Origin: Zygaena filipendulae
Lineage: Eukaryota > Arthropoda > Insecta > Lepidoptera > Zygaenidae
DNA length: 64,000 bases
Reading direction: 5' to 3'
Assembly: GCA_907165275.2 (NCBI GenBank)
Contig: CAJRBF020000017.1
Coordinates: 1-64,000 of the forward strand
Positions within the stretch are counted from its first letter, which is position 1; each line of letters starts with the position of its first letter. The notes beneath the pieces are model-generated. The model was not told the DNA's origin and ran no database searches. It was given only the letters and a program-made list of their open reading frames with translations. Shown here piece after piece: positions 1-11,729 of this stretch. The position numbers were made by a program, and so were the translations under genes.

Positions 1-3000
1 TCACACTGTCTTGTAAGCTTTGTGGTACCACAACTCTCTGCCCCCATAATACACACTGCCTTTCTATACTCAATTCGTTTCTTTTTGTATAAAATGGTTT
101 AATATCATCATCTATGACATGTTTCCCTGGCCATCCATCAGTCAAAAACCGAATAACTTTTATCAATGTACTGTCTTTCAGAGTGGCTTTTTGAATGTCA
201 TGCCAATTAATTTTTGCCAAAGTCAATTCATTTTTATACACCATTAAATGTTCGAATTTTGAGCTGTAGCATACCGAATGTATTTTATCTATGTCTATGT
301 TATCTGTCATAGGTGCTCTTGATAAACAATCAGCAGGATTATCTTGAGATTTAAGGTGACGTATTTTATAGTTGAAAGCTGACAAAAATATGGACCAATG
401 TTGTAATCGTCTCGCTGCTATTCGAGGAATGTCTTTGTTTGGTGAAAAAATTCTCATTATCGCTTCGTTATCAGTCTCCAACTCGAAGTCGCGGCCATAT
501 ACATATTGATAGAATTTTGTTATCCCATATATTACTGCCAAACCTTCTTTGTCTAATGTTGAGTACTTCTGTTCAGTCTCATTAAGTTTTTTGCTTGCAA
601 ATGCAATTGGTCTAAGTTCATTATTTGGAAACCTGTGTGACAAAACGGCTCCTAGCCCTTGATCTGAAGCGTCACAAGTTAAAATCAGTGGCAATTTGGG
701 ATTGTAATTACATAGTGTCTCCACCGATGCCAATCTACTTTTTACTTTGTTAAAAGCTTGGTCGCATTGGTCTGTCCAATAAAATTGTCCTTTATGTAAA
801 CAGTCATAAAGAGGAACCAACTCATTAGCCATGTTTTTTAGGAACCTAGCATAATAATTTATTTTTCCGAGAAATGACCTTAATTGGGTAATGTTTGTTG
901 GTGTAGGGATATTCAGTATTGGCTCAACTTTTTCTTTAGTTGTGGTCATGCCGTGTTTATTAATTATGTATCCAAAAACTATTATTTCTTTGACCAAGAA
1001 TTTGCATTTATGCATTTTCAATTTCAATCCACTGTCTTGTAGAATTTTTAGGACTTGTTTAGTTCTATTTTTACATTCTTCAAGATTGCTGCCCTTAATA
1101 TAAATGTTATCTATGAAGACTACTGTTCCTTGGCATTTATTCAGCTTTTGAGTCATTATTCGTTGGAAAGACCCTGGACCTGTACTTAAACCGAACGGTA
1201 AGTATTGATATTTGTAAATTCCTATTTCCGTATTTATTGCTGTTAACATTTGAGATTGTGAATCTAATGGCAATTGTAGGTACGCTTCGCGCAAATCTAA
1301 TTCAGTGAAAAATTTGCCCCCTTGAAGCTCACTTAACATATGATCAATATGTGGCAACGGGAAATGATCCACTGCGAGTACTGGGTTCACCGTTCTTTTG
1401 TAATCCGCACAAAGTCTTATTGACCCATCTGGTTTTACGATAGGTACCACTGGTGTTCCCCACTCGCTATATTCTACTGGTACTAACCTGCCTTCTTTCA
1501 CTAATCTATTGATTTCCTCATTTACTTTTTCCTTTATTGCAAAAGGGACCGGTCTAACGGGTAAAAATTTTGGTTGGGCGTCCCCTTTAATTTTTAAAGT
1601 TAATGTTACATCTTTGAAACAACCCCACCCCGGCCTAAATACCTCTGGGAATTCCTCTTTGATATCTGTTATATCCTGATCAGTGTTCCTGTTATCCAAT
1701 TTGTTTATGTTAAATTTCGGTGGCCACATTTGTAAGGCATTTAGCCAATCTCTTCCCATAATTATAGGACTACACTCTGGAACAACAAATATTGTTAATG
1801 TCTGAGTGGTATTTTTGCTTTGTACTGTCATATTTTTCATGATACCTACTGGGTATGTTACTGCTTGGTTAAAATTTTTAAAATAAGCTTTTACTGGGTG
1901 AATTTTTTCATTTGGAAAGTATTTTATCTTATTCTCCATGGATATGACCGTGACGTCCGATCCAGTATCCACTAAGAAAGGAACATTAGTATTGTTTACT
2001 TTAAGTTCAATGACCAGAGGTGGTGTCTTTAGGGTACTAACCTTAAAATTATACACATTGATCTCGTCTTGTTCATCCAAATATAATGTTTCTATATTTT
2101 GGTCGAGTTTGTCTTCAGTCTGCTTGCTATCCTCGGTATCTTCTACTTCTGACATGTTCACATGCTTTTTAAACCGGGGACACATTTTGAAAATGTGTCC
2201 TCGGGAACCACACTCACTGCAGAACTTGTTCTTGAGCCGGCAATCACTTTTGAAATGGTCAGTTCTGCCGCATACATAACACTGTGGCTTGCTGGCGGGT
2301 CTTCCTGGGTTTGTTTTTTTCTGCCCACTAGCTTGTTTTTTTTGAACCCAGAACATTTCCGTTTTTTCTTTTTCTTCCGGGGTGTCTTCAAGTGCCTTCT
2401 CAACCAACCTTGCTATATCCAAGATTTCTTGTAATGTTTTGTGTGCCACCTTCATTATTTCGAACTTGATTTGTTTTGAGGTTAATCCGTCAAAGAGTTT
2501 TTCTTTGATTTCATTGTCTATGTCTTGAAACTCACAGTTTTTGGATAACTTCTTTAGTGCTAGAACATAATCGTCCACACTTTCATCCTCTTTCTGTTTC
2601 CTTTGCCTGAATGTTATTCTATTGATGACTACAGGTTTTTTTGGCATGTAATAACTAATCAACTTTATTACCAGCTCTTCATATGATAACTCGATCGGTT
2701 TCTTTGGTATGCATAAACTTGATAGTTTTTCATACACAGCTGATGATAATTTGGTGATTAGCACCGCGCTTTTATTTTCTTTGGCTACATTATTTATGCT
2801 CATGTAGCACTCTAACTGTTCAGCATATGATTCCCAATTCCCACCTTGGAATGTTTCAATATTGTACGTGTTTGTCGCCATCTTGTTGTCTGGTTGCAGA
2901 AAGGTTTCTGCCCTGCCTGTGATCACCAACTCTCGAAGAATTCTTCGCAATTCGTCTAATGTCTCTTGTTCTTCGGATGTTATTTCGCAATTCACTAGAC

Positions 3001-3094
3001 ATTCAATCAATTGTTTCTTCGTGAGCGTTTGTATCCAACCTGTACGCTTCAATCTGATTTCAGTAGCAAATTTATTAATTGCTTCTTTGGACAT
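1..3094 (-). CDS. Ty3/Gypsy gag-pol polyprotein, C-terminal part outside the window
   Basis: One open frame of about 1031 codons starts at the ATG at 3092-3094 and runs off the left edge. Read in order: a retrotransposon gag region; two CCHC zinc knuckles near residues 270-310 (CYVCGRTDHFKSDC and CSECGSRGHIFKMC); a retropepsin with VDTGSD near residue 375; reverse transcriptase about 520-720; RNase H about 800-905; then the start of the linker to integrase. In the family the product forms particles, copies the RNA and integrates the cDNA. The integrase core is not in view. The RT active-site box reads FIDN instead of the family's xxDD: codon 663 (1106-1108) is AAC, so the second catalytic aspartate is missing although the frame is open. 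Gag and pol are fused in one frame. Confidence 0.9.
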   Translation of the reverse strand, partial: MSKEAINKFATEIRLKRTGWIQTLTKKQLIECLVNCEITSEEQETLDELRRILRELVITGRAETFLQPDNKMATNTYNIETFQGGNWESYAEQLECYMSINNVAKENKSAVLITKLSSAVYEKLSSLCIPKKPIELSYEELVIKLISYYMPKKPVVINRITFRQRKQKEDESVDDYVLALKKLSKNCEFQDIDNEIKEKLFDGLTSKQIKFEIMKVAHKTLQEILDIARLVEKALEDTPEEKEKTEMFWVQKKQASGQKKTNPGRPASKPQCYVCGRTDHFKSDCRLKNKFCSECGSRGHIFKMCPRFKKHVNMSEVEDTEDSKQTEDKLDQNIETLYLDEQDEINVYNFKVSTLKTPPLVIELKVNNTNVPFLVDTGSDVTVISMENKIKYFPNEKIHPVKAYFKNFNQAVTYPVGIMKNMTVQSKNTTQTLTIFVVPECSPIIMGRDWLNALQMWPPKFNINKLDNRNTDQDITDIKEEFPEVFRPGWGCFKDVTLTLKIKGDAQPKFLPVRPVPFAIKEKVNEEINRLVKEGRLVPVEYSEWGTPVVPIVKPDGSIRLCADYKRTVNPVLAVDHFPLPHIDHMLSELQGGKFFTELDLREAYLQLPLDSQSQMLTAINTEIGIYKYQYLPFGLSTGPGSFQRIMTQKLNKCQGTVVFIDNIYIKGSNLEECKNRTKQVLKILQDSGLKLKMHKCKFLVKEIIVFGYIINKHGMTTTKEKVEPILNIPTPTNITQLRSFLGKINYYARFLKNMANELVPLYDCLHKGQFYWTDQCDQAFNKVKSRLASVETLCNYNPKLPLILTCDASDQGLGAVLSHRFPNNELRPIAFASKKLNETEQKYSTLDKEGLAVIYGITKFYQYVYGRDFELETDNEAIMRIFSPNKDIPRIAARRLQHWSIFLSAFNYKIRHLKSQDNPADCLSRAPMTDNIDIDKIHSVCYSSKFEHLMVYKNELTLAKINWHDIQKATLKDSTLIKVIRFLTDGWPGKHVIDDDIKPFYTKRNELSIERQCVLWGQRVVVPQSLQDSV

Positions 3095-3144
3095 TATAAG
3101 TATTAATTAAAACTATTGCCCATGTTTTTTTTTACACGCGTTTT

Positions 3145-3164
3145 CGCACATTTTCGTCGCCAAT
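3145..3164 (-). other. Putative primer-binding site of the left Gypsy element
   Basis: Read on the minus strand, the stretch just inside the putative LTR end is ATTGGCGACGA and onward. TGGCGAC-type words directly after an LTR ending in ACA are typical tRNA primer sites of Gypsy elements. The gag ATG lies about 50 bp further on. I could not match a specific tRNA. Confidence 0.35.
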
Positions 3165-3343
3165 TGTGATATATTTAATGAAACGAAGGAATTTGTAAAT
3201 CACATTATACGTTTTTTATTTTCCAACGATAACCACAGACAACCATAGATAACCACCTCCTTCATCCGTCACCTACTTAGGGCCCGTTTATATGCCCATC
3301 TTATAAGGCGCGTTTACACTAACCTTAGATAGGTACATGACAC
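3165..3343 (-). repeat. Putative 5' LTR of the left Gypsy element
   Basis: In element orientation the segment begins TGTCATGTACC and ends in ATATATCACA, giving TG...CA ends next to a plausible primer site, with an AATAAA signal inside. Only one LTR is in the window, so the outer boundary is a guess. The sequence beyond it belongs to a BEL/Pao element, so the Gypsy element probably inserted into that element. Confidence 0.4.
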
Positions 3344-3370
3344 TTACCTCGTCTGGAATTATGTGCAGCG

Positions 3371-5248
3371 TTGTTGATGTCTCAAGTAGTAAGAGTAGTG
3401 CTAAATAGTTATGACAAACGTTGTCAAATAAATAAAATTTTTGCTTTTACAGATTCTACTGTGACGTTGCACTGGATCCATTCGAGTCCACATAAGTGGA
3501 AAACCTTTGTTGCGAATCGTATAGCAAAATTACAAGAGAATTTGTCACCTTCTCATTTCTATCATATTCCTGGAAATCAAAATCCAAGTGATTGTCTATC
3601 CCGTGGGCTCAGCCCGGCTCAAATTCTCGACCATCATCTATGGTTTAGTGGTCCATCTTGGATGCAGAAGGAGTCGTCTCAGTGGCCGATTCGACCATTT
3701 AAATTGGACACAGACATTGTTGTTCCAGAAGCTAAAACCATAACGTTGGCCGTGTTCGACGAGCCCGAAAAGCCGATACTCTATGCGTTATCACAGCGGA
3801 TATCTTCGTGGCCTAGGTTACTTCGTATTGTTGTTTATGTGTTGCGCTTTGCGAGAAAGTTATCTTCCAGGGGTATTCCACAGACAGACGACTTAATTCA
3901 AGCAGAATTGGCGGTCATTCGTTCTCTGCAATCGATTTATTTTGCAGATACACTGAGTGCCGTTCGGTCTAATAAGCGTTGTTTAAAACCTATACAGAAA
4001 CTGCGACCGTTCATTGTAGATGGAGTTTTGCGCGTGGGAGGTCGGTTAGGAAACGCAGATATAACTTATGATCATAAGCATCCAATCCTGTTGCCACAGA
4101 AAGATCATATTGTCAATATAATCATTGATTATATGCACCGCGAAAATTGTCATGCTGGTCCACACTTGCTATTGTCTATATTGAGACACCGTTTTTGGAT
4201 TTTAGCCGGACGCAGGGTGGTTCGTTCCCGTGTGCAGTTGTGCAATTCATGTTTTCGTGTGCATCCAAAAGCCTGCATGCCTCCTATAATAGCGGAGTTG
4301 CCAGCGTGTAGATTGCAGATTTCAAAACCGTTTTCACATACCGGGCTGGATTATTGCGGTCCCATAAACATTACCCTCACTCGTAAGCGAGGTGTGAGGA
4401 GCCAAAAGGCGTACATTTGTGTTTTTATATGCCTTACGACTAGGGCCGTACATGTAGAGTTAGTTCCAGACTTAAGCACCGACGGATTCCTCAATGCTCT
4501 GAAGAGATTTTTGGGTAGATGAGGTCCGGTAGAGAAATTGTTTTCAGATAACGGGACAAATTTCGTAGGAGCTCGAGGTTATTTGGACGAACTTGATGTC
4601 TTTTTAAAATCAGAACAACACACCAAACAGTGGTATAGTGAGCTGTCTAACAAGCGGATTCAATGACAAATGATCCCGCCTAATGCTCCTCATTTCGGGG
4701 GTGCATGGGAGGCCACAGTGAAGGCGTTCAAGACTCACTTATTCCGAGTAATTGGTTCTCAGATACTTACATATGAAGAGGTTTTGACCCTGCTAATTCA
4801 GATTGAAGCGATTCTAAATTCGAGACCGTTAGGACGAATGTTGAGTTCAGATCCCTCGGAACCCGTAGCACTGACACCGGCACACTTCCTTCATAATGTT
4901 CCGTTAGGTTCTCTTCCAGCTGCGCCGGTAGTTGAGAATATTAACCAGATACGTTCGCGGTTCATGTTGCTTGACAAGCTTGTGCAATCCTATTGGGCGC
5001 GATGGAGTAATGAATATTTAAACACTCTTCAAGTACGTGAAAAGTGGCTAACAGATCCCGATCCAATAAAAAAGGGTACGGTGGTTATAATTATGCAAAA
5101 TAATTCCCCTCCGTTACATTGGCCTTTGGGCATAGTTCAGGAAACATATCCCGGATCAGATCGACGTATACGTGTCGTATTAGTAAAAACTAAAGGGGGT
5201 ACGTTAAAGCGTCCAGTGGTTCGTCTGTGTCCACTACCCTCACAATAA
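3371..5248 (+). pseudogene. BEL/Pao pol fragment: RNase H to integrase C-terminus
   Basis: A single reading frame encodes the end of RNase H (a GNQNPSDCLSRG-type word), the BEL/Pao linker, and an integrase with the DDE pieces GLDYCGP, FSDNGTNFVGA and FGGAWEA, followed by the C-terminal DUF5641-type region ending near RLCPLPSQ. Two in-frame TGA codons (4520-4522 and 4664-4666) break it around the second catalytic aspartate block. The 5' part (gag, protease, RT) is absent because the Gypsy element begins just upstream. The first nominal start is TTG and has no meaning. In the family this enzyme cuts and joins retrotransposon cDNA. Confidence 0.87.
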
Positions 5249-5496
5249 AGTTGTATCTTAAGTTAAACGTAGTAGTAAGCTAGCATATTGCATTTAGTAC
5301 ATAATATATTAGTATTACAGCTTTTCTCTGTTGTTTTATATTGTATTACAAATCCGTATTCTTATATTTAATTTAAAACCGGCAGTTATAGTTTCGGTGA
5401 TCTTCTGTTTGTATTCAATTAGATCAGTCGTGAGTCGTGACCATTACTTTGTTTGGATTCCGTTGAAAGGAACCCACCCTTTCAAGCCGGGGGCCG
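5249..5496 (+). other. BEL/Pao 3' untranslated region with polypurine tract
   Basis: AT-rich stretch between the integrase stop and the putative LTR. It ends in a purine-rich run near 5463-5493 (TTGAAAGGAACC, then GCCGGGGGCC), where plus-strand priming would occur in an LTR element. I do not think the 60-codon ORF at 5331-5513 is a gene. Confidence 0.4.
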
Positions 5497-5932
5497 TGTT
5501 TGCGCATAAATGAACTGGGCATTGGCCAGCCGGTAATTTAAGTTTCGATCATCCGCCGCCGCTCATGAGCCGACAAATTCGTATGCTCTGGCGCCGATTA
5601 ACGTTTCCGAACGTGTCGCGACTCGAATCTGAACTGTTACATCAATCACCTGTCATTCAAGCATGTATGCTCAGAGCTGTGCGACGTGCGGACGTATTTT
5701 TGCTAGCTGTCAAGAGACGCTCATGAGTGCCAGCAAATTGAAGCATCAGCACCTTGTTTTCACCCACTGTGGACATCCGAATATTTACCGTGGAGAAAGA
5801 GAGACCCTCGCCGCTCGAGTCGCTCAGGTGAGTCGGTTTTTTGAGTTGGCTAAGGTGTTCGAGGTTAATTCGCCGGGTCGCTAATCCCGGGCATACCTAT
5901 CGGTCTCCCGGTTTTATTTCGGCGCTCACACA
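5497..5932 (+). repeat. Putative BEL/Pao 3' LTR
   Basis: Starts TGTTTGCGCATAAATG directly after the purine tract and could end at the CACACA near 5932, which gives TG...CA termini. A splice-donor-like CAGGTGAGT at 5825-5833 would fit transcription from an LTR. No partner LTR is in the window, so the right boundary is uncertain. Confidence 0.4.
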
Positions 5933-5939
5933 GGTACTA

Positions 5940-7225
5940 TGTCCTCTACTTTACTATGAAGCGGTATCAATCCGTCTTGCGAAACCTCATAGCCTAGGAA
6001 CTCTATACAATACAAATACCTAACTCCTGCATTAATTTAAATTCGTTACGTACCTTGATGTAGCGGTCCGGCGGTAGCGGTCTCGCCTTGGCGTGTACAG
6101 GTGGACCCGTTGTTTCTAAGTAATGAACAATATTATGTCGCGGCGTTTCCGTAAAACCCACAGGTTTAGTTAAGTCGGGATATTTACATAATAAATCGTA
6201 GTAAGGGTGCGAATCACTTACTGTTCTAATACTTAATTGATCGCTATTTATAATTAACATACATGTTTTAAAATTCGTAGTTTGATCAATTAGTTTCTTA
6301 TTACTTTTATCAACTATTAATTTATAATAAGATAAAAAATCAGCTCCTAGAATTGGCTGTGTCACATCGGCTACTATAAATTGCCATTTAAAATTTCTAC
6401 GTAGATTTATATTTAACTCTAAAGTCTTTACACCAAAAGTTTTAATTATTGTGCCGTTCGCTGCGAATAACTAATAATAATTGTCAAGGTAGACTAGGCA
6501 GTAGATGCCTTGTAATCCTCTTAGAATATTGTCTATTGCTCTTTGGAACGTCGCAGGAGCGGTTTTAAGTCCAAAGGACATGCGCAAAAATTCTAAATAA
6601 CCGAACTGCGTGCTAAACGCAGTTTTTGGGATATCCTCAAATCAAATCAAATCAAATCAAATATACTTTATTGCACACACAGTAGAAGACACAAAATTTA
6701 CAAAACACAGAAACATATGGATACGTACAACGAGGCGACCTATATTGCTGAAAGCAATTTTTTCATAGGCAGCCTCCTCTGGTAGAGAGAGATGTAAAAA
6801 GAAAGGTAGATAGTGCGGCATTAATATCTGCATAATAAATTTCAATAATAACAAAATATATAAATACTGATATATAGATACGAGAAATAATAGAAACTAC
6901 GTAAACTTACAACAAACAGATACTTTATTAATTTCGATCTGATGGTAACCGCTAGCTAGATCTAGCGTAGAGAAATAAATGCTCTTTCCTAGTTTGTCAA
7001 ATAAGTCTGTTATATTTAGTAGGGGGTATTTGTCATCAGTAGTAATTTCATTATGTCGTCTGTAATCTATCACCATTCTATATTTCTGTTCTCCGGAGGC
7101 ATCAATTTTTTTGGGACTAAATGTACGGGTGCACTCCAAGGTGAATGTGACGGTTGTATTATGTTATTTTTTAGAAGTTTATCTACTTGATTCTTTATCT
7201 CTACTGCTTGGGCTAACGGTTGATG
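5940..7225 (-). pseudogene. Rearranged Ty3/Gypsy protease-RT fragment
   Basis: Read on minus from 7225, RT is recognisable (a VHLVPKK region, VIDYRR, LASGYHQIEIN). It is interrupted at about 6925-6636 by a retroposon and then continues ([21 protein letters not shown]) to a YLD word near 6483. Directly after that comes a protease block (PILGADFLSYY) and the beginning of RT again (GPPVHAKARPLPPDRY), ending near 6003. Protease thus follows RT, the reverse of a normal pol, so two partial copies are joined. A frameshift lies in the A/T-run near 7097. This is a different Gypsy lineage from the element at the left edge. Confidence 0.75.
6636..6925 (-). mobile_element. Retroposon with CAAAT pentamer tail, SINE-like, inside Gypsy RT
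   Basis: The plus strand starts with a run of CAAAT units (6637-6660) followed by TATACTTTATTGCACACAC, a style of retroposon 3' end I associate with Lepidoptera. It splits the RT frame between EIN and the following DIPKTAF block. Minus orientation puts the pentamer run at its 3' tail. The family name and 5' end are uncertain. Confidence 0.5.
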
Positions 7226-7391
7226 ATATGGTCAAAAACGCGGGGGTAGTTGCGCGACAAGTGTCAGCTGCGTGAATAATTAATTTTAAAATTGAGTATT
7301 AAAGAAAAATTGAGTCTGTGATGTTATGGTGTCTTCTTAGTGACGAAACTTTTTGAGTTGTGTAATATAAATGAATAAAAAGGAAGGACAC

Positions 7392-7587
7392 TGTTAGTTT
7401 GATATTTAAAGACAATATTATAATTCTCAACTACGTTTAATCCAGTACGACATGACTTGACAATATATTTTATCCGATTACAATCATAGCACATAGGAGA
7501 CGGAAACATAGATATCAACAACCTCTATGATAGCAGTCATTGACGTAGGTACATTGAATAATGACATGGACATAAGATTATACAACA
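7392..7587 (-). repeat. 3' LTR of the mag-like element
   Basis: 196 bp, TGTTAG...ACAACA on plus and TGTTGTATAAT...CTAACA in element sense. On its internal side it abuts a polypurine tract. By eye it is identical to the other LTR once the nested insertion is removed. Confidence 0.92.
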
Positions 7588-7723
7588 TCTCCCTTTTTTA
7601 GTTAAATGTAAAATATTAATTTACTTTACAGAAATTGACAAACATTAGGTATACATTGAATTTCTAAAGCTATAAAAATTAAAGTCATTAATTGGATAGA
7701 CTAACACTTATACAAATGCAAAA

Positions 7724-10700
7724 TTACAAAAATCTTTGCCTTTTCTTTATTACCTGGTTATTACCTGGAAGCCAGTCTGATTGAGGGTTTTTCTTAAAAT
7801 TTACATGATCACCGGGTTGTAAAATTGACAATGGTTTCTTATTTTTGTTATAGAAACGCTTACTTTGATCAAGGTTTTTATTAAAAATATTTTTATAATC
7901 TTTAAAACTGACTACTTTGGGTTTAAGCTTTTGACTAGATACAGGAATATGCATTCTTAAATTCCTGGACATAAGAAGTTGAGCAGGTGACGGGAAGTTA
8001 GCTTTGGGTGTATTCCTATATTGTAATAGAGCCATATAGGGATCTGTATTTGACTCAAGACATTTCTTTAACAAATTTTTCATGATTTTTACTGAGCTTT
8101 CAGCTTGTCCATTAGATCTTGAATGGTAAGGACTTGTGACAATGTGTTCTATGTGCCAATTATACAAAAATGATTTGAATTCTGCTGAATTGAAAGGGGG
8201 ACCTCCATCGGACACCAGTGATAGAGGTATGCCATGACGAGCAAATATGGATTTCAACTGGATTATTAGGATAGACGCTGTATGCTGACCGTTTGAAATT
8301 GCTAATTCTATGAATTTGGAATAATAATCTGTGACAACTAAATAATCTTTATTGTTAAAATGCATTAGATCTATACCTACTTGTTGCCATGGATATTTTG
8401 TTATATTGTAATTTTGAAGAGGCTCATTTTGATTGTTAGGCTTGAATTTAGCACAGACAAGACATTGATCAACTATATTTTTGATATCTACACTTAGGTT
8501 GGGTCAATAGATAATACTTCTGGCAAGATTTAAACATTTGTTAATTCCTTGGTGACCCTCATGGATTTTTTTTAACATTTCACCCTGCATTGACTTGGGA
8601 ATAATTAATTTGTCAACTTTAAACAATAAATCGTTAATGACATGAATCTCACCTTGGATATTCCAATATGATTTCAAAGACGCTATAACCTTATCTTTAC
8701 TGGTAGGCTAACCCTTAAGCTAATATTCTTTTAATTGTTGTAGCTCACTATCCGAGTTAGTGGCTTGTAAAATTTTATTTTTGTACACTTCACTGATAGC
8801 TAAATTGGAGTACAAAGAGTTTACATGATAAGACAAATCTGATTCATAATTTGGACTATAACTCTCTTTTAAGGCAGCTCTAGACAATGTATCAGAAATA
8901 CACATTTCTTTACCAGGTACATGAATTACATTCAAATCATATGCCTGTAATGCAAGCATCATTCTTTGGAGACGTGCCGGGACACCATGGAGAGGTTTTT
9001 TAAATAAATAGACAAGAGGCTTATGATCAGTGTGTACAGTGACTTTGTCTCCATAGACATATTGATGAAACTTTTCACATCCGAATTGTATAGCTAACAG
9101 CTCCTTTTCAATTTGAGCATATTTTTCTTGAGTTGAGGTTAACGTTTTGGAACTATAAGCAATTGGCTGCTTCATTTGCATGAGCACTGCGCCTAATGCT
9201 GACTTTGAAGAATCAACTGACAATACTAGGTCTATATTAGGATTGAAATGTGCTAAAACTGGTGCTTTTGTTATTTGATCTTTTAACTGTTCAAGGCACC
9301 TATTACAATTTTCATCCCAAACCCATACAGAATTTTTTTTTAAAAGATTTCTTAAAATTTGTGTTTTTTCAGACATATTTTCAATAAAAGGTCCTAGATA
9401 ATTTATCATACCTAAAATCCTTTGGAGTTCCTTGATATTGGTTGGTGCCGGCATGTCTAAAATAGCTTTGACCTTCTCTTGATCTACCTTAGCACCTTCC
9501 TTACTAAAAACATAACCTAGGAAACATACTTCTGAAAGTGAAAATTTGCACTTTGACTTATTGAACTTTAAATTTACTTCTCTAGCTCTCTGCATGACTT
9601 TATATAACCGTTGATCATGTATTTCCAGTGTTTCTCCATACACCAATATGTCATCGATGAAGATGAGAACACCCTCCAGATCAGAGAAGGTGTCTACCAT
9701 GATTCTATGAAAAAATTCTGACGAAGCATTTATACCATAAGGCAACCGTAAATACCTATAACGCCCAAACGGTGTTTGAAAAGTACAGAGATCTGAACTA
9801 GCTTCATCTAATTTTAGCATCCAGAAGCCAGAATAAGCGTCTAGATGCGAAAAATGAGATGCGCCTTTAAGTACTGACCGAATTTCATCAATATTTTTTA
9901 ATGGATAGTGCTCTCTAATTACATATTTGTTTAAATTTCTTGGATCTAGGCAAATCCTCAACTGACCTGACTTTTTTAGTGTGATGACAACTGAATTTAC
10001 CCATTCAGTAGGCTTCGTGACTTTTTCTATTACCCCCATCTCCGACATACGATCCAATTCCTCTTTTAATTTGTAGTATAACCCAAATGGAACTTTTCTG
10101 GGAGGATCCACGCATGGTATGGCTTCCTCACTTATTTTTAGATGACAAACAGGTGGCAGGCATCCTAGACCCTGGAACACATCACTAAATTCCTCCAATA
10201 TTATCTTATTGGTAACTGCATTTTCACTGTTGACTGCGAATACTCTTTTTAACACACCTATTTTTACACATGTGGGTAGACCTAATACTGTTGAACACAT
10301 AATATCTGCTATTAAGAATGTAATAATCTGCTTGCACTTGTTAAAATGACAAGATAAATCGCATTGGCCTAATATGGGAATCGATGAACCATCAAATCCA
10401 TTGACATTTGACTCTGACTTGTAAATAATTGACATTGGCAAATTCAATGACTTGAACGTCGCTATGGACATTATATTAGTATCTGCACCTGAGTCTAAAA
10501 TACACTTGACTATGACATTATTTATAGATATGCTAAGATACCATGACTGTGAACGTTCAATTGTTTTACTCTTGACCATACCAATGAAAAGATTTTCTGC
10601 ACTTGAATTATCTGGTTGTCTGGATTCAATGTTCCTGACATTTTGTTTAGATTTAAAACAATACCTGGCAAAATGACCTATACGCTTACAAATATTACAC

Positions 10701-11497
10701 TTGACCCCTGAGGCTGGGCACCTATACCGATGACCGCACCGACTACAGGTCCCGCTGCTGGCATTTCGGTGTGGATTTTGCCTGTGTTGACTCCACGACC
10801 GTTCATTACGATTGTGGTTAACTCGAGATGTGCTTCGACTCGACCGACCAGAAATGCCCAGTCGCTGCACCTGAAGAACACTATCTTCTTGAGAGTTTGG
10901 GAGCTCAATTTTCTGTGCATTTTCCTGTGCCAATAATACAGTTTTAGCCAAAGATACTGTTCTTTCTAATGTTGGGTCTGTCTCCTGGAGGAGTCTCTGA
11001 CGGACATGGATCAGTCTTGGACTCATATTCGCAATAAAAATATCGCGCACTAGAGATTCGCGCTCTATCGCGAGATTAGATGTCCCAAATTCGCATTTGT
11101 TGCTAAGGTTTTGTAAATCAGTTAAAAATGAATCTGTATCTTCATCTTTTTTCTGTGTCCGGGTGAAGAAAGAGTGTCGAACAACAGTTAGATTCTTTTG
11201 AGGTTCAAAATGATTATAAAATTTGGTTCTCACCTCTTCCAATGTGACGTTCTCTATATTTACATTAAAGGAATTGAAAATTTCCAGACCTTTGGCACCA
11301 ATTGTGTGTAACAAGATGGCGACTTTCCTTTTTTCCGAAGCTGTTTCTAAATTTGTGGCTAATAGAAATAATTCAAAACTTTGCCACCATTTCTTCCATT
11401 CTTGGCCATTGTTTTGCCCTGTACCGATTGAAAGTTTCGGTATATTGTTGAAATTGGTACCGTCCGCCATTATTTTCAACTTTTTATCTTCGGACAT
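7724..11497 (-). pseudogene. mag-like gag-pol polyprotein with three in-frame stops
   Basis: One frame from the ATG at 11495-11497. In order: gag; a zinc-knuckle region (CNICKRIGHFARYC, with CSRCGHRYRC before it); protease (LDSGADTN, 11497 frame near residue 335); RT with intact FIDDILVYG near residue 615; RNase H (LSVDSSKSALG to VHTDHKPL and VIHVPGKEMCISD); then integrase with DLM, VSDGGPPF and GQAESSVK pieces of the DDE triad. Stops lie at 8720-8722, 8708-8710 and 8504-8506, all before or within the integrase zinc-binding part, so translation would give a 925-residue gag-PR-RT-RNase H product. The frame then stays open to 7724. Confidence 0.9.
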
Positions 11498-11583
11498 ATT
11501 TTTTTATTTTTAGACTAAAATCGACACAGCTTTTAATTGACTATATTACTGGAACAACTTTTTGAAAACGACTTCTGACACCA

Positions 11584-11729
11584 TGTTAGTTTGATATTTA
11601 AAGACAATATTATAATTCTCAACTACGTTTAATCCAGTACGACATGACTTGACAATATATTTTATCCGATTACAATCATAGCACATAGGAGACGGAAACA
11701 TAGATATCAACAACCTCTATGATAGCAGT
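11584..11729 (-). repeat. 5' LTR of the mag-like element, first part (split)
   Basis: Identical to 7392-7537. It stops at the CAGT (11726-11729) that is the target duplication of the nested solo LTR; the remaining 50 bp lie at 14024-14073. Confidence 0.92.

Noticed and set aside
2158..2434. Overlapping ORFs on both strands of the gag zinc-knuckle region
   Set aside because: Out-of-frame shadows of the long minus-strand gag-pol frame.
7226..7391. Independent small element left of the mag insertion
   Set aside because: Collapsing the GACAC duplication joins it directly to the LINE leader at 14079, so it is more simply the LINE 5' end.
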